Below are positions 23,065 through 34,980 of a stretch of DNA of 64,000 nucleotides, one piece after another. This DNA is from Inia geoffrensis (Eukaryota > Chordata > Mammalia > Artiodactyla > Iniidae), in the NCBI GenBank assembly GCA_036417435.1, contig CM070910.1:69906784-69970783 (forward strand), written 5' to 3'. How positions within the stretch are numbered: the first letter of the stretch is position 1; every line of letters begins with the position of its first letter. The notes under the pieces were generated by a model, which worked only from the letters and a program-made list of their open reading frames with translations, made no database searches and was not told the DNA's origin. The translations under genes and the position numbers were made by a program.

Positions 23065-23469
23065 ACAATTGTTTCTTTTTCATTTTTTAAACATCTTTAT
23101 TGGAGTATAATTGCTTTACAACAGTGTGTTAGTTTCTGCTGTATAACAAATTGAATTAGCTACATGCATACACATACCCCATATCACCTCCCTCCTGTGT
23201 CTCCCTCCCACCCTACTTATCCCACCCCTCTAGGTGGTCTCAAAGCACAGAGCTTATCTCCCTGTGCTATGTGGCTGCTTCCCACTAGCTATCTGTTTTA
23301 CATTTGGTAGTGTATATATGTCAATGTTACTCTCTCACTTCGTCCCAGCTTACCCAAACCCCCTCCCCTTGTCCTCATATCCATTCTCTACATCTGTGTC
23401 TTTATTCCTGTCCAGCCCCGAGGTTCTTCAGAACCTTTTCTTTTTTGTTAGATTCCATATATATGTGAT

Positions 23470-26400
23470 TACATATGGTATTTGTTTTTCTCTTTCTGAC
23501 TTACTTCACTCTGTATGATAGACTCTAGGTCCATCCACCTCACTACAAATAACTCAATTTCGCTTCTTTTTATGGCTGAGTAATATTCCATTGTATATAT
23601 GTGCCACATCTTCTTTATCCAGTCACCTGTTGATGGACACATTGGTTGCTTCCATGTCCTGGCTATTCTAAATAGTGCTGAAACGAACATTGCAGTGCAT
23701 GTCTCTTTTTGAATTATAGATTTCTCAGGGTATATGCCCAGTAGTGGGATTGCTGGGTCATATGGTAGTTCTACTTTTAGTTTTTTAAGGAACCTCCATA
23801 CTGTTCTCCATAGTGGTTGTATCAATTTACATTCCCACCAACAGTGTAAGAGGGTTCCCTTTTCTCCAACTCCCTCCAGCATTTATTGTTTGTAGATTTT
23901 TTTGATGATGGCCATTCTGACCGGTGTGAGGTGATACCTCATTGTAGTTTTGATCTGCATTTCCCTAATGATTAGTCATGTTGAGCACATTTTCATGTGT
24001 TTGTTGGCAATCTGTATATCTTCTTTGGAGAAACGTCTATTTAGGTCTTCTGCCCATTTTTTGATGGGGTTGTTTTTTTGATATTGAGCTGCATGAGTGG
24101 CTTGTATATTTTGGAGATTAATCCTCTGTCAGTTGCTTCGTTTGCAAATATTTTCTCCCATTGGTTGTCTTTTCGTCTTGCTTATGGTTTCCTTCGCTGT
24201 GCAAAAGCTTTGAAGTTTCATTAGGTCCCATTTGTTTATTTTTGTTTTTATTTCCATTTCTCTAGGAGGTGGGTCAGAAAGGATCTTGCTGTGATTTATG
24301 TCATAGAGTGTTCTGCCTATGTTTTACTCTAGGAGTTTGATAGTGTCTGGCCTTACATTTAGGTCTTTAATCCATTTTGAGTTTATTTTTGTGTATGTAT
24401 TAGGGAGTGTTCTAATTTCATTCTTTCACATGTAGCTGTCCAGTTTTCCCAGCACCATTTATTGAAGATGCTGTCTTTTCTCCATTGTATATTCTTGCCT
24501 CCTTTATCAAAGATAAGGTGACCACAGGTGCATGGCTTTATATCTGGGATTTCTATCCTGTTCCACTGACCTGTTTTTGTGACAGTACCATACTGTCTTG
24601 ATTACTGTAGCTTTGTAGGATAGTCTGAAGTCAGGGAGCCTTATTCCTCCAGCTCCGTTTTTCTTTCTCCAGATTGCTTTGGCTGTTTGGGGTCTTTTGT
24701 GTTTCCATACAAATTGTGAATTTTTTTGTTCTAGTTCTGTGAAAAATGCCATTGTTAGCTTGATAGGGATTACACTGAATCTGTAGATTGCTTTGGATAG
24801 TACAGACATTTTCACAATGTTGATTCTTCCAAACCAAGAACGTGGTATAACTCTCCATCTGTTTGTATCATCTTTAATTTCTTTCATCAATGTCTAACAG
24901 TTTTCTGCACACAGGTCTTTTGTCTCCTTTGGTAGGTCTTATGCCTAGGTATTTTACACTTTTTGTTGCAGTGGTAAATGGGAGTGTTTCTTTAATTCCT
25001 CTTTCAGATTTTTCATCATTAGTGCATAGGAATGCCAGAGGTTTCTGTGCATTAATTTTGTGTTCTGCTACTTTACCAAATTCACTCATTAGCTCTAGTA
25101 GTTCTCTGGTAACATCTTTAGGATTCACTATGTATAGTATCATGTCATCTGCAAACCATGACAGTTTTACTTCTTTTCCCATTTGGATGCCTTTTATTTC
25201 TTTTTCTTCTCTGATTGCTGTGGCTAAAACTTCCAAAACTAGGTTGAATAATAGTGGTGAGAGTGGGCAACCTTGTCTTGTTCCTGATCTTAGAGGAAAT
25301 GGTTTCAGTTTTTCACCATTGAGAATGATGTTGGCTGTGGGTTTGTCATATATGGTCTTTATTATGTTGAGGTAGGTTCCCTCTATGCCTACTTTCTGGA
25401 GAGTTTTTATCATAAATGGGTATGAATTTTGCCAAAAGCTTTTTCTGCATCTACTGAGATTATCATGCGGTTTTTAACTTTCAATTTGTTAATATGGTAT
25501 ATCATATTGATTGATTTGCATATACTGAAAAATCCTTGCATTTCTGGGATAAACCCCATTTGATCATGGTGTAGGATCCTTTTAATGTGCTGTTGGATTC
25601 TGTTTGCTAGCATTTTGTTGAGGATTTTTGCATCTATGTTCATCAGAGATATTGGCCTGTAGTTTTCTTTCTTTGTGACATCTTCGTTTGGTTTTGGTAT
25701 CAGCGTGATGGTGGCCTTGTAGAATGTGTTTTGGAGTGTTCCTCCCTCTGCTATATTTTGGAAGAGTTTGAGAAGGATAGGTGTTAGCTCTTCTCTAAAT
25801 GTTTGATAGAATTTGCCTGTGAAGCCATCTGGTCCTGGGCTTTTGCTAATTGGAAGACTTTTAATCACAGTTTCAATTTCATTACTTGTGATAGGTCTGT
25901 TCATATTTTCTATTTATTCCTGGTTCAGTCTTGGAAGGTCATACCTCTTTAAGAATGTGTCCATTTCTTCCAGGTTTACCATTTTATTGGCAGAGTTGCT
26001 TATAGTAGTCTCTTAGGATGTTTCGTATTTCTTCAGTGTGTTGTAACTTCTTCTTTTTCACTTCTAATTTTATTGATTTGAGTCCTCTCCCTCTTTTTCT
26101 TGATGAGTCTAGCTAAAGGGTTATCAATTTTGTTTATCTTTTCAAAGAACCAGCGTTTAGTTTTATTGATCATTGGAATTGTTTTCTTCATTCCTTTTTC
26201 ATTTATTTCTGATCTGATCATTATGATTTCTATCCTTTTGCTACCTTGGGGTTTTTTTTTGTTCTTCTTTCTCTAATAGCTTTAGGTGTAAGTTTAGGTT
26301 GTTTATTTGAGATGTTTCTTGTTTCTTGAGGTAGGATTCTATTGCTATAAACTTTCATCTTACAACTGCTTTTGCTGCATCCCATAGGTTTTGGGTCATC

Positions 26401-27244
26401 GTGTTTTCATTGTTATTTACTTCTAGGTATTTTTTGAATTCCTCTTTGATTTCTTCAGTGATCTCTTGGTTATTTAGTAGCGTATTGTTTAGCCTCCATG
26501 TGTTTGTATTTTTTACGGTTTTTTTTTCCTGTAATTGACATCTAGTCTCATAGCATTGTGGTTGGAAAAGTTACTTGATATGATTTCAATTTTCTTAAAT
26601 TTACCAAGGATTGATTTGTGACCCAAGATATGGTCTATCCTGGAGAATGTTCCATGAGCACTGGAGAAGAAAGTGTATTCTGTTGTTTTTGGATGGAATG
26701 TCCTATAAATATCAATTAAGTCCATTTTGTTTAATGTGTCCTTTAAAGCCTGTGTTCCCTTATTTATTTTCATTTTGGATGATCTGTCCATTGGTGAAAG
26801 TGGGGTGTTAAAGTCCTCTACTATTATTGTGTCACTGTCGATTTCCCCTTTTATGGCTATTAGCATTTGCCTTATGTATTGAGGTGCTCCTTTGTTGGGT
26901 GTATAAATAATTACAATTGTTATATCTGCTTCTTGGATTGATCCTTTGATCATTATGTAGTTTCCTTCTTTGTCTCTGGTAATAGTCTTTATTTTAAAGT
27001 CTATTTTGTCTGATATGAGAATTGCTACTTCAGCTTTCTTTTGATTCCCATTTTCATGGAATATCTTTTTCCATCCCCTCACTTTCAGTCTGTATGTGTC
27101 CCTAGGTCTGAAGTGGGTCTCTTGTAGACAGCATATATATGGGTCTTGTTTTTGTATCCATTCAGCCAGTCTGTGTCTTTTGGTGGGAGCATTTAATCCA
27201 TTTACATTTAAGGTAATTATCGATATGTATGTTCCTATTACCAT
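23470..27244 (-). pseudogene. L1-A ORF2 relic (endonuclease and reverse transcriptase)
   Basis: The frame starts at 27244 and keeps an open endonuclease domain to about 26513. It shows N of NVNGLNAP and E of QETHF. The normal SDH catalytic triplet near the domain's end reads S-N-H, and GDF reads EDF, so the nuclease would be impaired. The reverse transcriptase FADD motif is at about 25145-25160. The C-terminal zinc-knuckle region keeps H and the last C but has lost early cysteines (CWRGCG reads EGVG). The relic is split into at least five frames (26513, 25904/25410, 24874, 24507, 23469 breaks). In life ORF2p nicks the target and copies L1 RNA. Confidence 0.92.
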
Positions 27245-27301
27245 TTTCTTAATTGTTTGGGCTTGTTTTTGTGGGTCTTTTCCTTCTCTTGTGTTTCCTG
27301 C

Positions 27302-28180
27302 CTAGAGAAGTTCCTTTAGCATTTGGTGTAAAGCTGGTTTGTTGGTGAATTGTCTTAGCTTTTGTTTATCTGGAAAGGTTTTAATTTCTCCACTAAATCT
27401 GGATGAGATCCTTGCTGGGTAGAATAATCTTGGCTGTAGGTCTTTCCCTTCCATCACTTTAAATATGTCCTGCCACTCCCTTCTGGCTTGCAGAGTTTCT
27501 GCTGAGAAATCAGCTGTTAACCTTATGGGGATTCCCTTGTGTGTTATTTCTTGCTTTTCCCTTGCTGCTTTTAATATTTGTTCTTTGTATTTAATTTTTG
27601 ATAGTTTGATTAATATGTGTCTTGGCATGTTTCAGTTTGGGTTTATCCTGTATGGGACTCTCTGTGCTTCTTGGACTTGACTATTTTCTTTCCCATGTTA
27701 GGGAAGTTTTCAACTATAATATCTTCAAATATTTTCTCAGTCCTTTTCTTTTTCTCTTCTTCTTCTGGGACCCCTATAATTCAAATGTTGGTGCATTTAA
27801 TGTTGCCCCAGAGGTCTCTGAGACTGTCCTCAATTCTTTTATTCCTTTTTCTTTATTCTGCTCCCTGGCAGTTATTTCCACCATTTTATCTTCCAGCTCA
27901 CTTATTCGTTCTTCTACCTCAGTTATTCTGGTATTGACTCCTTCTACAGTGTTTTTAATTTCAATAATTGTGTTGTTCATCACTGTTTGTTTGCTCCTTA
28001 GTTCTTCTAGATCCTTGTTAAATGTTTCTTGTATTTTCTCCATTCTGTTTCCAAGATTTGGGATCATCTTTACTATCATTACTCTGAATTCTTTTTCAGG
28101 TAGATTGCCTATTTCATCTTCATTTATTTGGTCTTGTAGGTTTTTACCTTGCTCCTTCGTCTGTAACACATTTTTTGTTA
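27302..28180 (-). pseudogene. L1-A ORF1 relic (RNA-binding protein)
   Basis: Two overlapping frames carry the ORF1p layout. The upstream one (from about 28180 to 27774) has the coiled-coil with 'NLPEKEFRVMIVKMI' and 'RITEVEERISELEDKMVEI'. The downstream one (27628-27302) has the C-terminal domain, ending 'KPALHQMLKELL' before the stop. A frameshift between them and diverged middle text break the gene. ORF1p normally forms trimers that coat L1 RNA. Confidence 0.88.
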
Positions 28181-28195
28181 TTTCATTGTTGTTGT

Positions 28196-30140
28196 TTTTT
28201 TTTTTTTTCTGATGGGTGGTGCTGTATTCCTGTCTTGCTGGTTGTTTGGCCTGAGATGTCCAGCACTGGTGCTTGCAGGCAGTCGGACAGAGCCAGGTCT
28301 TGGTGCTGAGATGAGGACCTCCAGGAGGCCTCACTCCAGTTGACATTCCCTGGCGTCTGAGGTTCTCTTTTAGTCCGGCAGTTTGGATTTGGATCTCCCA
28401 TGACAGGAGCCTGGGGCTGATCTCCAGCCTGGGAACCAAGATCCCGCAAGCTTTGTGGCACAGTGGAAAAAAAAAATAAGAAAGAAAGAAAGAAAAAAAG
28501 GAGCAGTACAATATCAAAGAATAAAAAACAAAATAAAATTAGAAAGATAAAAAATAGGGACTTCCCTCGCGGCGCAGTGGTTGAGAATCTGCCTGCTAAT
28601 GCAGGGGACATGGGTTCGAGCTCTGGTCTGGGAAGATCCCACATGCCGCGGAGCAACTAGGCCCGTGAGCCACAACTACTGAGCCTGCGCGTCTGGAGCC
28701 TGTGCTCCACAACAAGAGAGGCGTGATAGTTAGAGGCCCGTGCACCATGATGAAGAGTGGCCCCCGCTTGCTGCAACTACAGAAAGCCCTCACACAGAAA
28801 CGAAGACCCAACACAGCCAAAAATAAATGAATAAATTAATTTAAAAAAAAAGAAAGATAAAAAATATATTAGGAACAATAAAACTATAATTGAAACAGCT
28901 ACAACAAGGTAAAATAAAACCACAACAGAAAAAAGAAAAGAAAAAGAAGGGTGGGGGGGGGGGGGCGCAAACAAGCCAAAAGAACAGAACAAGAACAAGG
29001 TATAAAGAATAAAATAAAAATAGAAAAATAAAAGGTTTATTAGGAAAAATAAAAATATAAAAGAATCAACAACAATGAATATACAAGGTAAAACAGATTT
29101 TTCCAATCTAAAAGAGGAAAAAAGAAAAATATAGGCTTGGCTATGGGGGAGGAGTTTAGGTGAGGGGTGGTACTTAGGCAGGGGCAGGGTTTAGGGTGGG
29201 GCAGGGCCTAGGCAGGTGGGGGGGGTGACGTTTGAGCATGGGGCGGGGCCTAGGCAGGGCGACGTTCAAGCATGGGCAGGGCCTCTGCTTAGCACCTGCA
29301 TAGAAGGGGCGAGGCAGTTCCTCGAAAGGAGGGCCTCTGGAGTGTGGAGTTCTGGAGTTTGGAGGTAACGCCCTGAGGGAGGGTGTGTGGGTGGTGTTTA
29401 GGCCCAGTGCATTGGAGGGGGTCTCCAAGTGTAGAGGTGTGGCCCTAGGAGGGAGTGCAGGGGCAGGGCTTGGGCTCTGCGCAGCAGGAGGGAGGCTCTG
29501 AGGGCAGAGGATTAGGCCCGGGAGCCCAACAGGCTCCCCCATGCCTAAGTGGACAGGGAAAGCACTGGCCACGTTCCCTTCCGTTCCTTTGCGCCCCTCC
29601 CCACCGTATCCTCCAGGGTCTCCCGCATCACTGCTGGACCCCTAACCGTGGGTGGGTCCCGCTGGGTGTAGGAACTCTTCCCCTCCCCCGCCGCCCCTCA
29701 GGGGTGCCGGTCCCGGAGGTCTGGCCTTTACTTTTGCTCCCCCTTCCCTCCCTCCCACTCCCTCAGGACCTGCGCAGCTAGAGGGGGCCTAGGTGGGCAG
29801 AGGATCAGGCCTGGGATCTCAGCAGGTTCCTGGGGGCCCAAGTGGGCTGGGGGAACCTGGCCACGCTCCCTTTTGATCCTCTGCCCTCCCAGTGGTCCCC
29901 CAATTTCCCCCTTTGGGCGTGGGATCCCTTCCCCTCCCCAAGCCGTCCCTGAGGAGTGCCAGTCCCGTCCCACCTCCACTTCTCCTCCCCCCTCACTCCC
30001 CTCACGTCCTACCCAGTCACTGGGGGTTCCTCCCGTCCCCTTAGGTGTCCGTGCTCCCCGACCGGTGCCTGGTAGGTGCCCTTGTTGTGAGGAGATGTGA
30101 ATTCCATGTCCTCCTAGTCTGCCATCTTGACTCGACCCCC
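28196..30140 (-). promoter_or_regulatory. L1-A 5' UTR with two tandem monomers and a SINE-like segment
   Basis: This is the internal-promoter region of L1-A. Two related GC-rich units about 293 bp apart share 'cagaggatyaggc', 'caggctcc/caggttcc' and 'tggccacgytccctt' (about 29505 and 29798, plus-strand reading). Nearer ORF1, 28370-28460 resembles a degenerate CHR-type SINE ('gcgggatcttggttcccag', 'aaactgccggacta' in sense). An A-rich block and a run of about 13 Gs lie at 28850-29140. Promoter function is inferred from L1 biology only. Confidence 0.75.
28557..28850 (+). mobile_element. CHR-2-like SINE inside L1-A 5' UTR
   Basis: Sense order: 'ggacttccctcgcggcgcagtgg' (A box), 'catgggttcgagctctgg' (B box), 'gaagacccaacacagcc' and an (aaat)n tail. 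The 16-bp target duplication agaaagataaaaaata at 28541-28556 and 28851-28866 is perfect. It inserted opposite to the L1 and is therefore younger than it. Confidence 0.95.
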
Positions 30141-30280
30141 ACAGTTGTTTCTTTATTCACCAAGTCCACTGAAGTGGAACTAAGAATATTATCTCTTACA
30201 ATATTTTCTTCTGCCTCTTTTTCTTTCATGTTTGATCTCCATCTAATATGCAATTCTCACATGAAGACACTTTTTACCAA

Positions 30281-31226
30281 AACCTTTTCTGTAAAAGCAC
30301 CAAATGGCGGATGACGCCAGTGCTGTGGGAGGGCCCAGAGGCCCCGGAGGCCCTGGAATGGGAGGCCGTGGTGGCTTCCACAGAGGCTTCGGCAGCGATG
30401 TCCAGGGCCAGGGCCAGGGTTGTGGTCGGGGCTGGGGCTGAGGCCACAGAGCTCACAGAGGCAAGGCCAAGGACAAGAAGTGGCTCCCTGTCACCAAGCT
30501 AGGCCGCCTGGTCAAGGACATCAAGATCATGTCCCTGGAGGAGATCTATCTCTTCTCTCTGCCTATCAAGGAATCTGAGATCATTGACATTTTCTTGAGG
30601 GTGTCCCTCAAGGATGAGGTTTTTGAAGCTCATGTCTCTGCAAAAGCAGACATGTGCTGGCCAGCGGACCAGGTTCAAGGCATTTGTCACCATCAGGGAT
30701 TACAACGGACATGTTGGTTTGGGTGTCAAGTGTTCTAAGGAGGTAGCCATTGCTATCAGTGGGGCCATCATTCTGGCCAAGCTCTCCATCGTCCCCATGT
30801 GGCAAGTATACTGGGGGAACAAGATTGGCAAGCCCCATACCGCCCCTTGCAAGGTGACTGGCCACTGGCTCTATGCTGGTGTGCCTCATCTCTGCCCCCA
30901 GGGACACTGGAATCATCTCAGCCCCTGTGCCCAAGAAGCTACTGATGATGGCTGGAATTGACAACTGCTACACCTCGGCCAGGGGCTGAGCTGCCATCCT
31001 GGGCAACTTCGCCAAGACCACTTTTGGTGCCATTTCCAAGACCTACAGTTATCTCACTCCTGATCTCTGGAAAGAGATGGTGTTCACCAAGTCTCCGTAT
31101 CAGGAATTCATCGACCATCCTGTAAAAACCAGAGTTTCCGTGCAGAGGACCCAGGCTCTAGCTGTAACCACCACTTAATTTTCTATGAGAAAAATAAAGT
31201 GAATGAAGCCAGTTAAAAAAAAAAAA
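30281..31226 (+). pseudogene. RPS2: RPS2 processed pseudogene (ribosomal protein uS5)
   Basis: An intronless copy of the small-subunit ribosomal protein S2 mRNA. The coding part runs from the ATG at 30304 to a TAA at 31176-31178, with AATAAA at 31193-31198 and a poly-A tail at 31215-31226. Recognisable peptides include the Gly/Arg-rich N terminus, '[16 protein letters not shown]', '[12 protein letters not shown]' and '[17 protein letters not shown]'. The frame is broken early (TGA at about 30441, where the Gly/Arg repeat should continue) and again near 30965-30990. A C-plus-pyrimidine stretch at 30281 may be the old mRNA 5' end. I found no clear target duplication. Confidence 0.95.
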
Positions 31227-31865
31227 TGGATTGCATTGTTTCCCTGGGCTATTATTTCTCCTGCTACTTATCTTTTAAATATATAGATCAATTTTGAAAA
31301 CCAAGCTTTAAAGGAGAGTTGGTTCTTTGATTAAATGGCATATAGTAGAGCCATCTGTTATAGGTGACATTTTTTTCCCCTTCACTGCCTAACTAGGAAG
31401 TTTCAAATATTATTTAAGCTGGGGTTAGGACTCTGGACTAGAATTATTGTTATTTCACTTTACCATTTAGTACAGCCATCAACTGAGATCTTGTAGGTAC
31501 TATTGTAAAAGAATACTTTTTTTCATTTAAGGAGACCATTGGTGGTCTTGACTCCTGTCATTCTGTGAGTATGTTGACTCAATGAGGGTATCCTTTGCTA
31601 GTTAGTGTTAGAATGAGAAATGCATACCTACTTATTCAACAAACACCTACCGAGAACCACAAAGTGTTCAATATGAGATGAAGATGCCTTTTATCTCTTG
31701 CTAATTGACAATGAAAAAAATTGAGATAAAGAAAATAATCTCTTGCTAATTGACAATGAAAAAATAGATGTAAACAAATAAAATTATAGTTAACAATCCA
31801 AGTGTAAATATAATGCCAATTTGAATAAATTTATCACTTCCTTTTTTAGATGCTATCCAAAAGTT
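31227..31865. other. Unassigned stretch with a 27-bp direct repeat
   Basis: No gene seen. The 27-bp sequence beginning atctcttgctaattgacaat occurs at 31693-31719 and 31738-31764, separated by 18 bp. Confidence 0.6.
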
Positions 31866-31883
31866 TGTGCTATTTAAATTTTT

Positions 31884-32088
31884 TTTTTTTTTTTTTGCGG
31901 TACACGGGCCTCTCACTGCTGTGGCCTCTCCCTTTGCAGAGCACAGGCTCCAGACGCGCAGGCTCAGCGGCCATGGCTCACGGGCCCAGCCGCTCCGCGG
32001 CATGTGGGATCCTCCCGGACTGGGGCATGAACACGTGTCCCCTGCTTCGGTAGGCAGACTCTCAACCACTGCGCCACCAGGGAAGCCC
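31884..32088 (-). mobile_element. CHR-1-like SINE
   Basis: Poly-T, 'gcggtacacgggcctctcactgctgtgg', reverse B box and 'gcgccaccagggaagccc'. A perfect 18-bp target duplication, tgtgctatttaaattttt, lies at 31866-31883 and 32089-32106. Confidence 0.96.
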
Positions 32089-32990
32089 TGTGCTATTTAA
32101 ATTTTTAAATCTTCTTTTACGGCATCCACATGACAAAAGCTTCTCTTCCCGAGGTCAGCAATGACCTCCACATGTTGCTTACTTCACTGGGCAATTCTAC
32201 TGATAAACCTTCATCTTGTCTCATCAGCAGCATTTGGCAGAGTTGATCATCCCCTATTCTAGAAATACTTTCTTCATTTGGCTTACAAGATACCACATTC
32301 TCCTGGTTTTCTTCCTAACTCACGAGCCTCTTTTCTTTTGCTGGCTCCTCCTATCTTCATCTTTTCACTTTGGTAAAATCCTTGGGTTTCTTCTTTTCAT
32401 TATCTCCTCATTGATAATGTCATCCAGGTACATACTTTCAAATACCAATCATACACTAACGCCTCCTAAATGTAGATCTCCAGTCTGGCTCTCTCTCCTG
32501 AATACCAATCTGGTGCATCCAACTCTGTCTCAGCTACTTGAAAGTCTAATAGTCATGTCAAAAATCAAACTCCTGATTCACTACCTCTACTCGCCACCCA
32601 ACCTGGTTCCTCCGGTGGTGTTCTGTCTCAGTTAATGGAATTCCATCTTTCCAGTTGCTCAGGCAAAAATCCTTAGAGTTATCCTTGACCTCTTTCTTTC
32701 TCATATACCCCACATCTAATCCCTCAGCAGCTCCTATTGGCTCTACTATCTTAAAAATATAACCTTTTTTGACCACTTGTCACCACTAGTCCCCTGGTCT
32801 ATAAGACTATTATTTCTTGCTTAGATTATTCCTACAGTTTCCTAACTCATCTTGTTCTTTTCCACTTTACTCTTAACAAAGCAGCCAGACTGATCATTCT
32901 GTTGATGCATTAACTCAGAACATGGTGCTCTTTTTAAGAACTGTCCAAGGGTTTATTCCATTTCTCTGAGAGTGAAAGTTGAAGTCATTT

Positions 32991-33842
32991 TTTTGAAATG
33001 GGTTTTCTTTTTTTTAAAATTTATTTTAATGAAGTATAGTTGATTTACAATGTTGTGTTCATTTCTACTGTACAGCAAAGTGATTCAGTTCTATATATAT
33101 ATATATATTCTTTTTTTAATTGGAGTATAGTTTCTTTACACTGCTGTGTCAGTTTCTGCTGTACAGCAAAGTGAAAAAGCCGTATGTATACATATATTCC
33201 CTCTTTTTTGGATTTACTTCCCTTTTAGGTCACCACAGAGCACTGAGTAGAGTTCCCTGTGCTATACAGTAGGTTCTCATTAGTTATCCATTTTATACAT
33301 AGTAGTGTATATATGTCAATCCCAATCCCCCAATTCATCTCATCCTCCCACCCCTTCCCCCTTGGTATCCATACGTTTGTTCTCTATGTCTGTGTCTCTA
33401 TTTCTGCTTTGCAAATAAGATAATCTACACCATTTTTCTAGATTCCACGTATATACATTCTTTTTATATTTTTTCCATTATGATTTATCACAGTATATTG
33501 AATATATTTCCCTGTGCTATATAGTAGGACCTTATTGTTTAGCCAAGCTATATATAATAGTTTGCATCTGCTAATCCAAAACTCCCAATTCATCCTCCCC
33601 CAGCCCCCTCTCCCTGGGCAACCACAAATATGTTCTCTATGTCTGTGAGTCCGTTTCTGTTTCGTAGATAAGTTCATTTGCGTCATATTTAGATTCCACA
33701 TATAAGTGATATCATGTGGTATTTGTTTTTTTCTGTCTGACTTACTTCACTTAATATGGTAGTCTCTAGGTCCATCCATGTTGCTGCAAATGGCAATACT
33801 TCATTCTTCTTTATGGTTGAGTAACATTGCTCAGCCATAAAC
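32991..33842 (-). mobile_element. 5'-truncated L1 3' end in L2 (contains another L1)
   Basis: In reverse: T-rich tail, 'gaagtatagttgatttacaatgttgtg', then after an interruption 'atttccctgtgctatatagtagg' and 'ttctgtctgacttacttcact', the ruminant/cetacean L1 3' region. The flanks aagttgaagtcattt (32976-32990) and aagttgaagtctttg (33843-33857) are an aged target duplication. It is interrupted at 33116-33450. Confidence 0.88.
33116..33450 (-). mobile_element. Second 5'-truncated L1 3' end, nested
   Basis: It repeats the same L1 3' text ('ggagtatagtttctttacactgctgtgtcag', 'gttccctgtgctatacagtagg', 'tgtctctatttctg') inside the first copy. Flanks atatatattcttttt (33101-33115) and atatacattcttttt (33451-33465) form its target duplication, with one mismatch. 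Confidence 0.88.
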
Positions 33843-34569
33843 AAGTTGAAGTCTTTGTAATAGGCAGCAAGGCCCTATGTGACCTAACTCCTGTAATCTC
33901 TAAGACCTCATCTCCTAATATTCTGACCACCCCACCCCTCTACTCCATCTCCATCACTCTTGTCTCTCTGTTGTTCCTGAATAGGTTGGGCATGATCCCT
34001 CCTCAGTGTATTCTTAGTTGTTCCTCTGCCTGGATTGGCTTTCTTCAGACATCCACATGGCTCTCTCTCTCACATCTTTCAAGTTTTTTCTCCAGTGCCA
34101 CATTCTCCTTCAGGCCTTCCCTGATCACACTGTTTAACATTTTAATGCACTCTCTGCTCAGTGCTGTGACCTTCCATCCTACGTTCATGCTCTGGTTTTC
34201 TCAATAGCATTTATCACCTATTAAAAGTGTTAAATGCTATGCTGTATAGTATATAACTTACTCATTTATTTTGTCTAGTATCTGTCTCCCCATACATAAA
34301 TTCTGACAGCAGAGTTCTGTGGGGTTTTTTGGCTTGATATACCCCTAGGGCCTCAAACTGTGCATAGCATAGGTTCTCAGTAAATGTTTAGTTGAATGTA
34401 TGAATGAATAAGGCAAGGTAAGTGCTAATAATAGTCTAAAAATAAAAATATTTATTTTTTTAGAAAAATTGAAACATATTCCAAGGTGTCATCTAGGGTT
34501 GAGGATGAACTGAGGGAGGAAGCAAAAGTATTTTAAAGGTCTCATCTTATTGGCAGAAGTCAAGGGTCA

Positions 34570-34905
34570 GGGAGTTAAATAACGTTGGAAAAAATGGAAA
34601 TGAATACCTTTTTATTGGCTTGAAAAACAATATCAGAAAATGTCAATTCTCACAAAATTAATAAATGCATTTGATGCAATCCTAAATAGAATTCCAAAGG
34701 AATGTTATGGTAAGGGAGAATTGGAAAATTGAATAAAATGATTTAAACATTTTAATGAAAGAATAAATGCTCCAAATCAAAAAAATACATATTTTGGAAA
34801 AAAAAGAGAGACTAGTAAGGGAGGACTTGACCTAATAGATATCAAACACTATTGACCTAGAGATACACAAATAGACTCGTGGGACAGAATAAAGCAGAAC
34901 AGAAT
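34570..34905 (+). repeat. Old L1 ORF2 fragment
   Basis: 'tgcatttgatgcaatcctaaatagaattcc', 'gggaggacttgacctaatagatatcaaacac' and 'aaatagactcgtgggacagaataaagcag' match the ORF2 3' half of old L1 in sense. It is strongly diverged. Confidence 0.6.
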
Positions 34906-34980
34906 CTAAAAATATATATCCCAGCGTTTAAAAATATATATCTAAAAATATATATCCCAGTGTTTAAAAATATATATCTC
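34906..34980. repeat. AT-rich tandem repeat at the L1-B 5' border
   Basis: The unit aaaaatatatatc occurs four times, alternately followed by 'ccagygttt'. It directly abuts the 5' end of L1-B, which obscures any target duplication there. Confidence 0.85.

Larger units (their letters stand above)
23079..30140 (-). mobile_element. L1-A: near full-length LINE-1, decayed
   Basis: A roughly 7.1-kb L1 reading on the minus strand: 5' end at 30140 ('gtcgagtcaagatggcag' in sense), a GC-rich 5' UTR, ORF1 relic, ORF2 relic and a 3' UTR ending 'ccaataaagatg' in sense with an A-rich tail. Flanks acaattgtttcttt (23065-23078) and acagttgtttcttt (30141-30154) are a 14-bp target duplication with one mismatch, proving a single retrotransposition event. 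A CHR SINE (28557-28850) sits in the 5' UTR. Frameshifts and stops in both ORFs make it inactive. Confidence 0.96.
32120..34415 (+). repeat. LINE L2 fossil, interrupted at 32,991-33,842
   Basis: The right part (33843-34415) has classic L2 3' text: 'tccttcaggccttccctgatcacac', 'gtgcatagcataggttctcagtaaatgttt' and 'gaatgtatgaatgaata'. The left part (32120-32990) has 'catctaatccctcagcagctcctattggctctac' and 'aaagcagccagactgatcattctg', also frequent in L2. Both halves share 'aagttgaagtc' at the break, which marks the target duplication of the inserted L1 3' end. Confidence 0.65.

Noticed and set aside
27622..28212. 196-codon plus-strand ORF (and similar hydrophobic ORFs opposite other L1s)
   Set aside because: It is the antisense shadow of the L1-A ORF1 relic; the hydrophobic look comes from reading A-rich L1 sense in reverse.
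30304..31178. Functional RPS2 gene
   Set aside because: Early TGA, further frame breaks, no introns and a poly-A tail mark a processed pseudogene.
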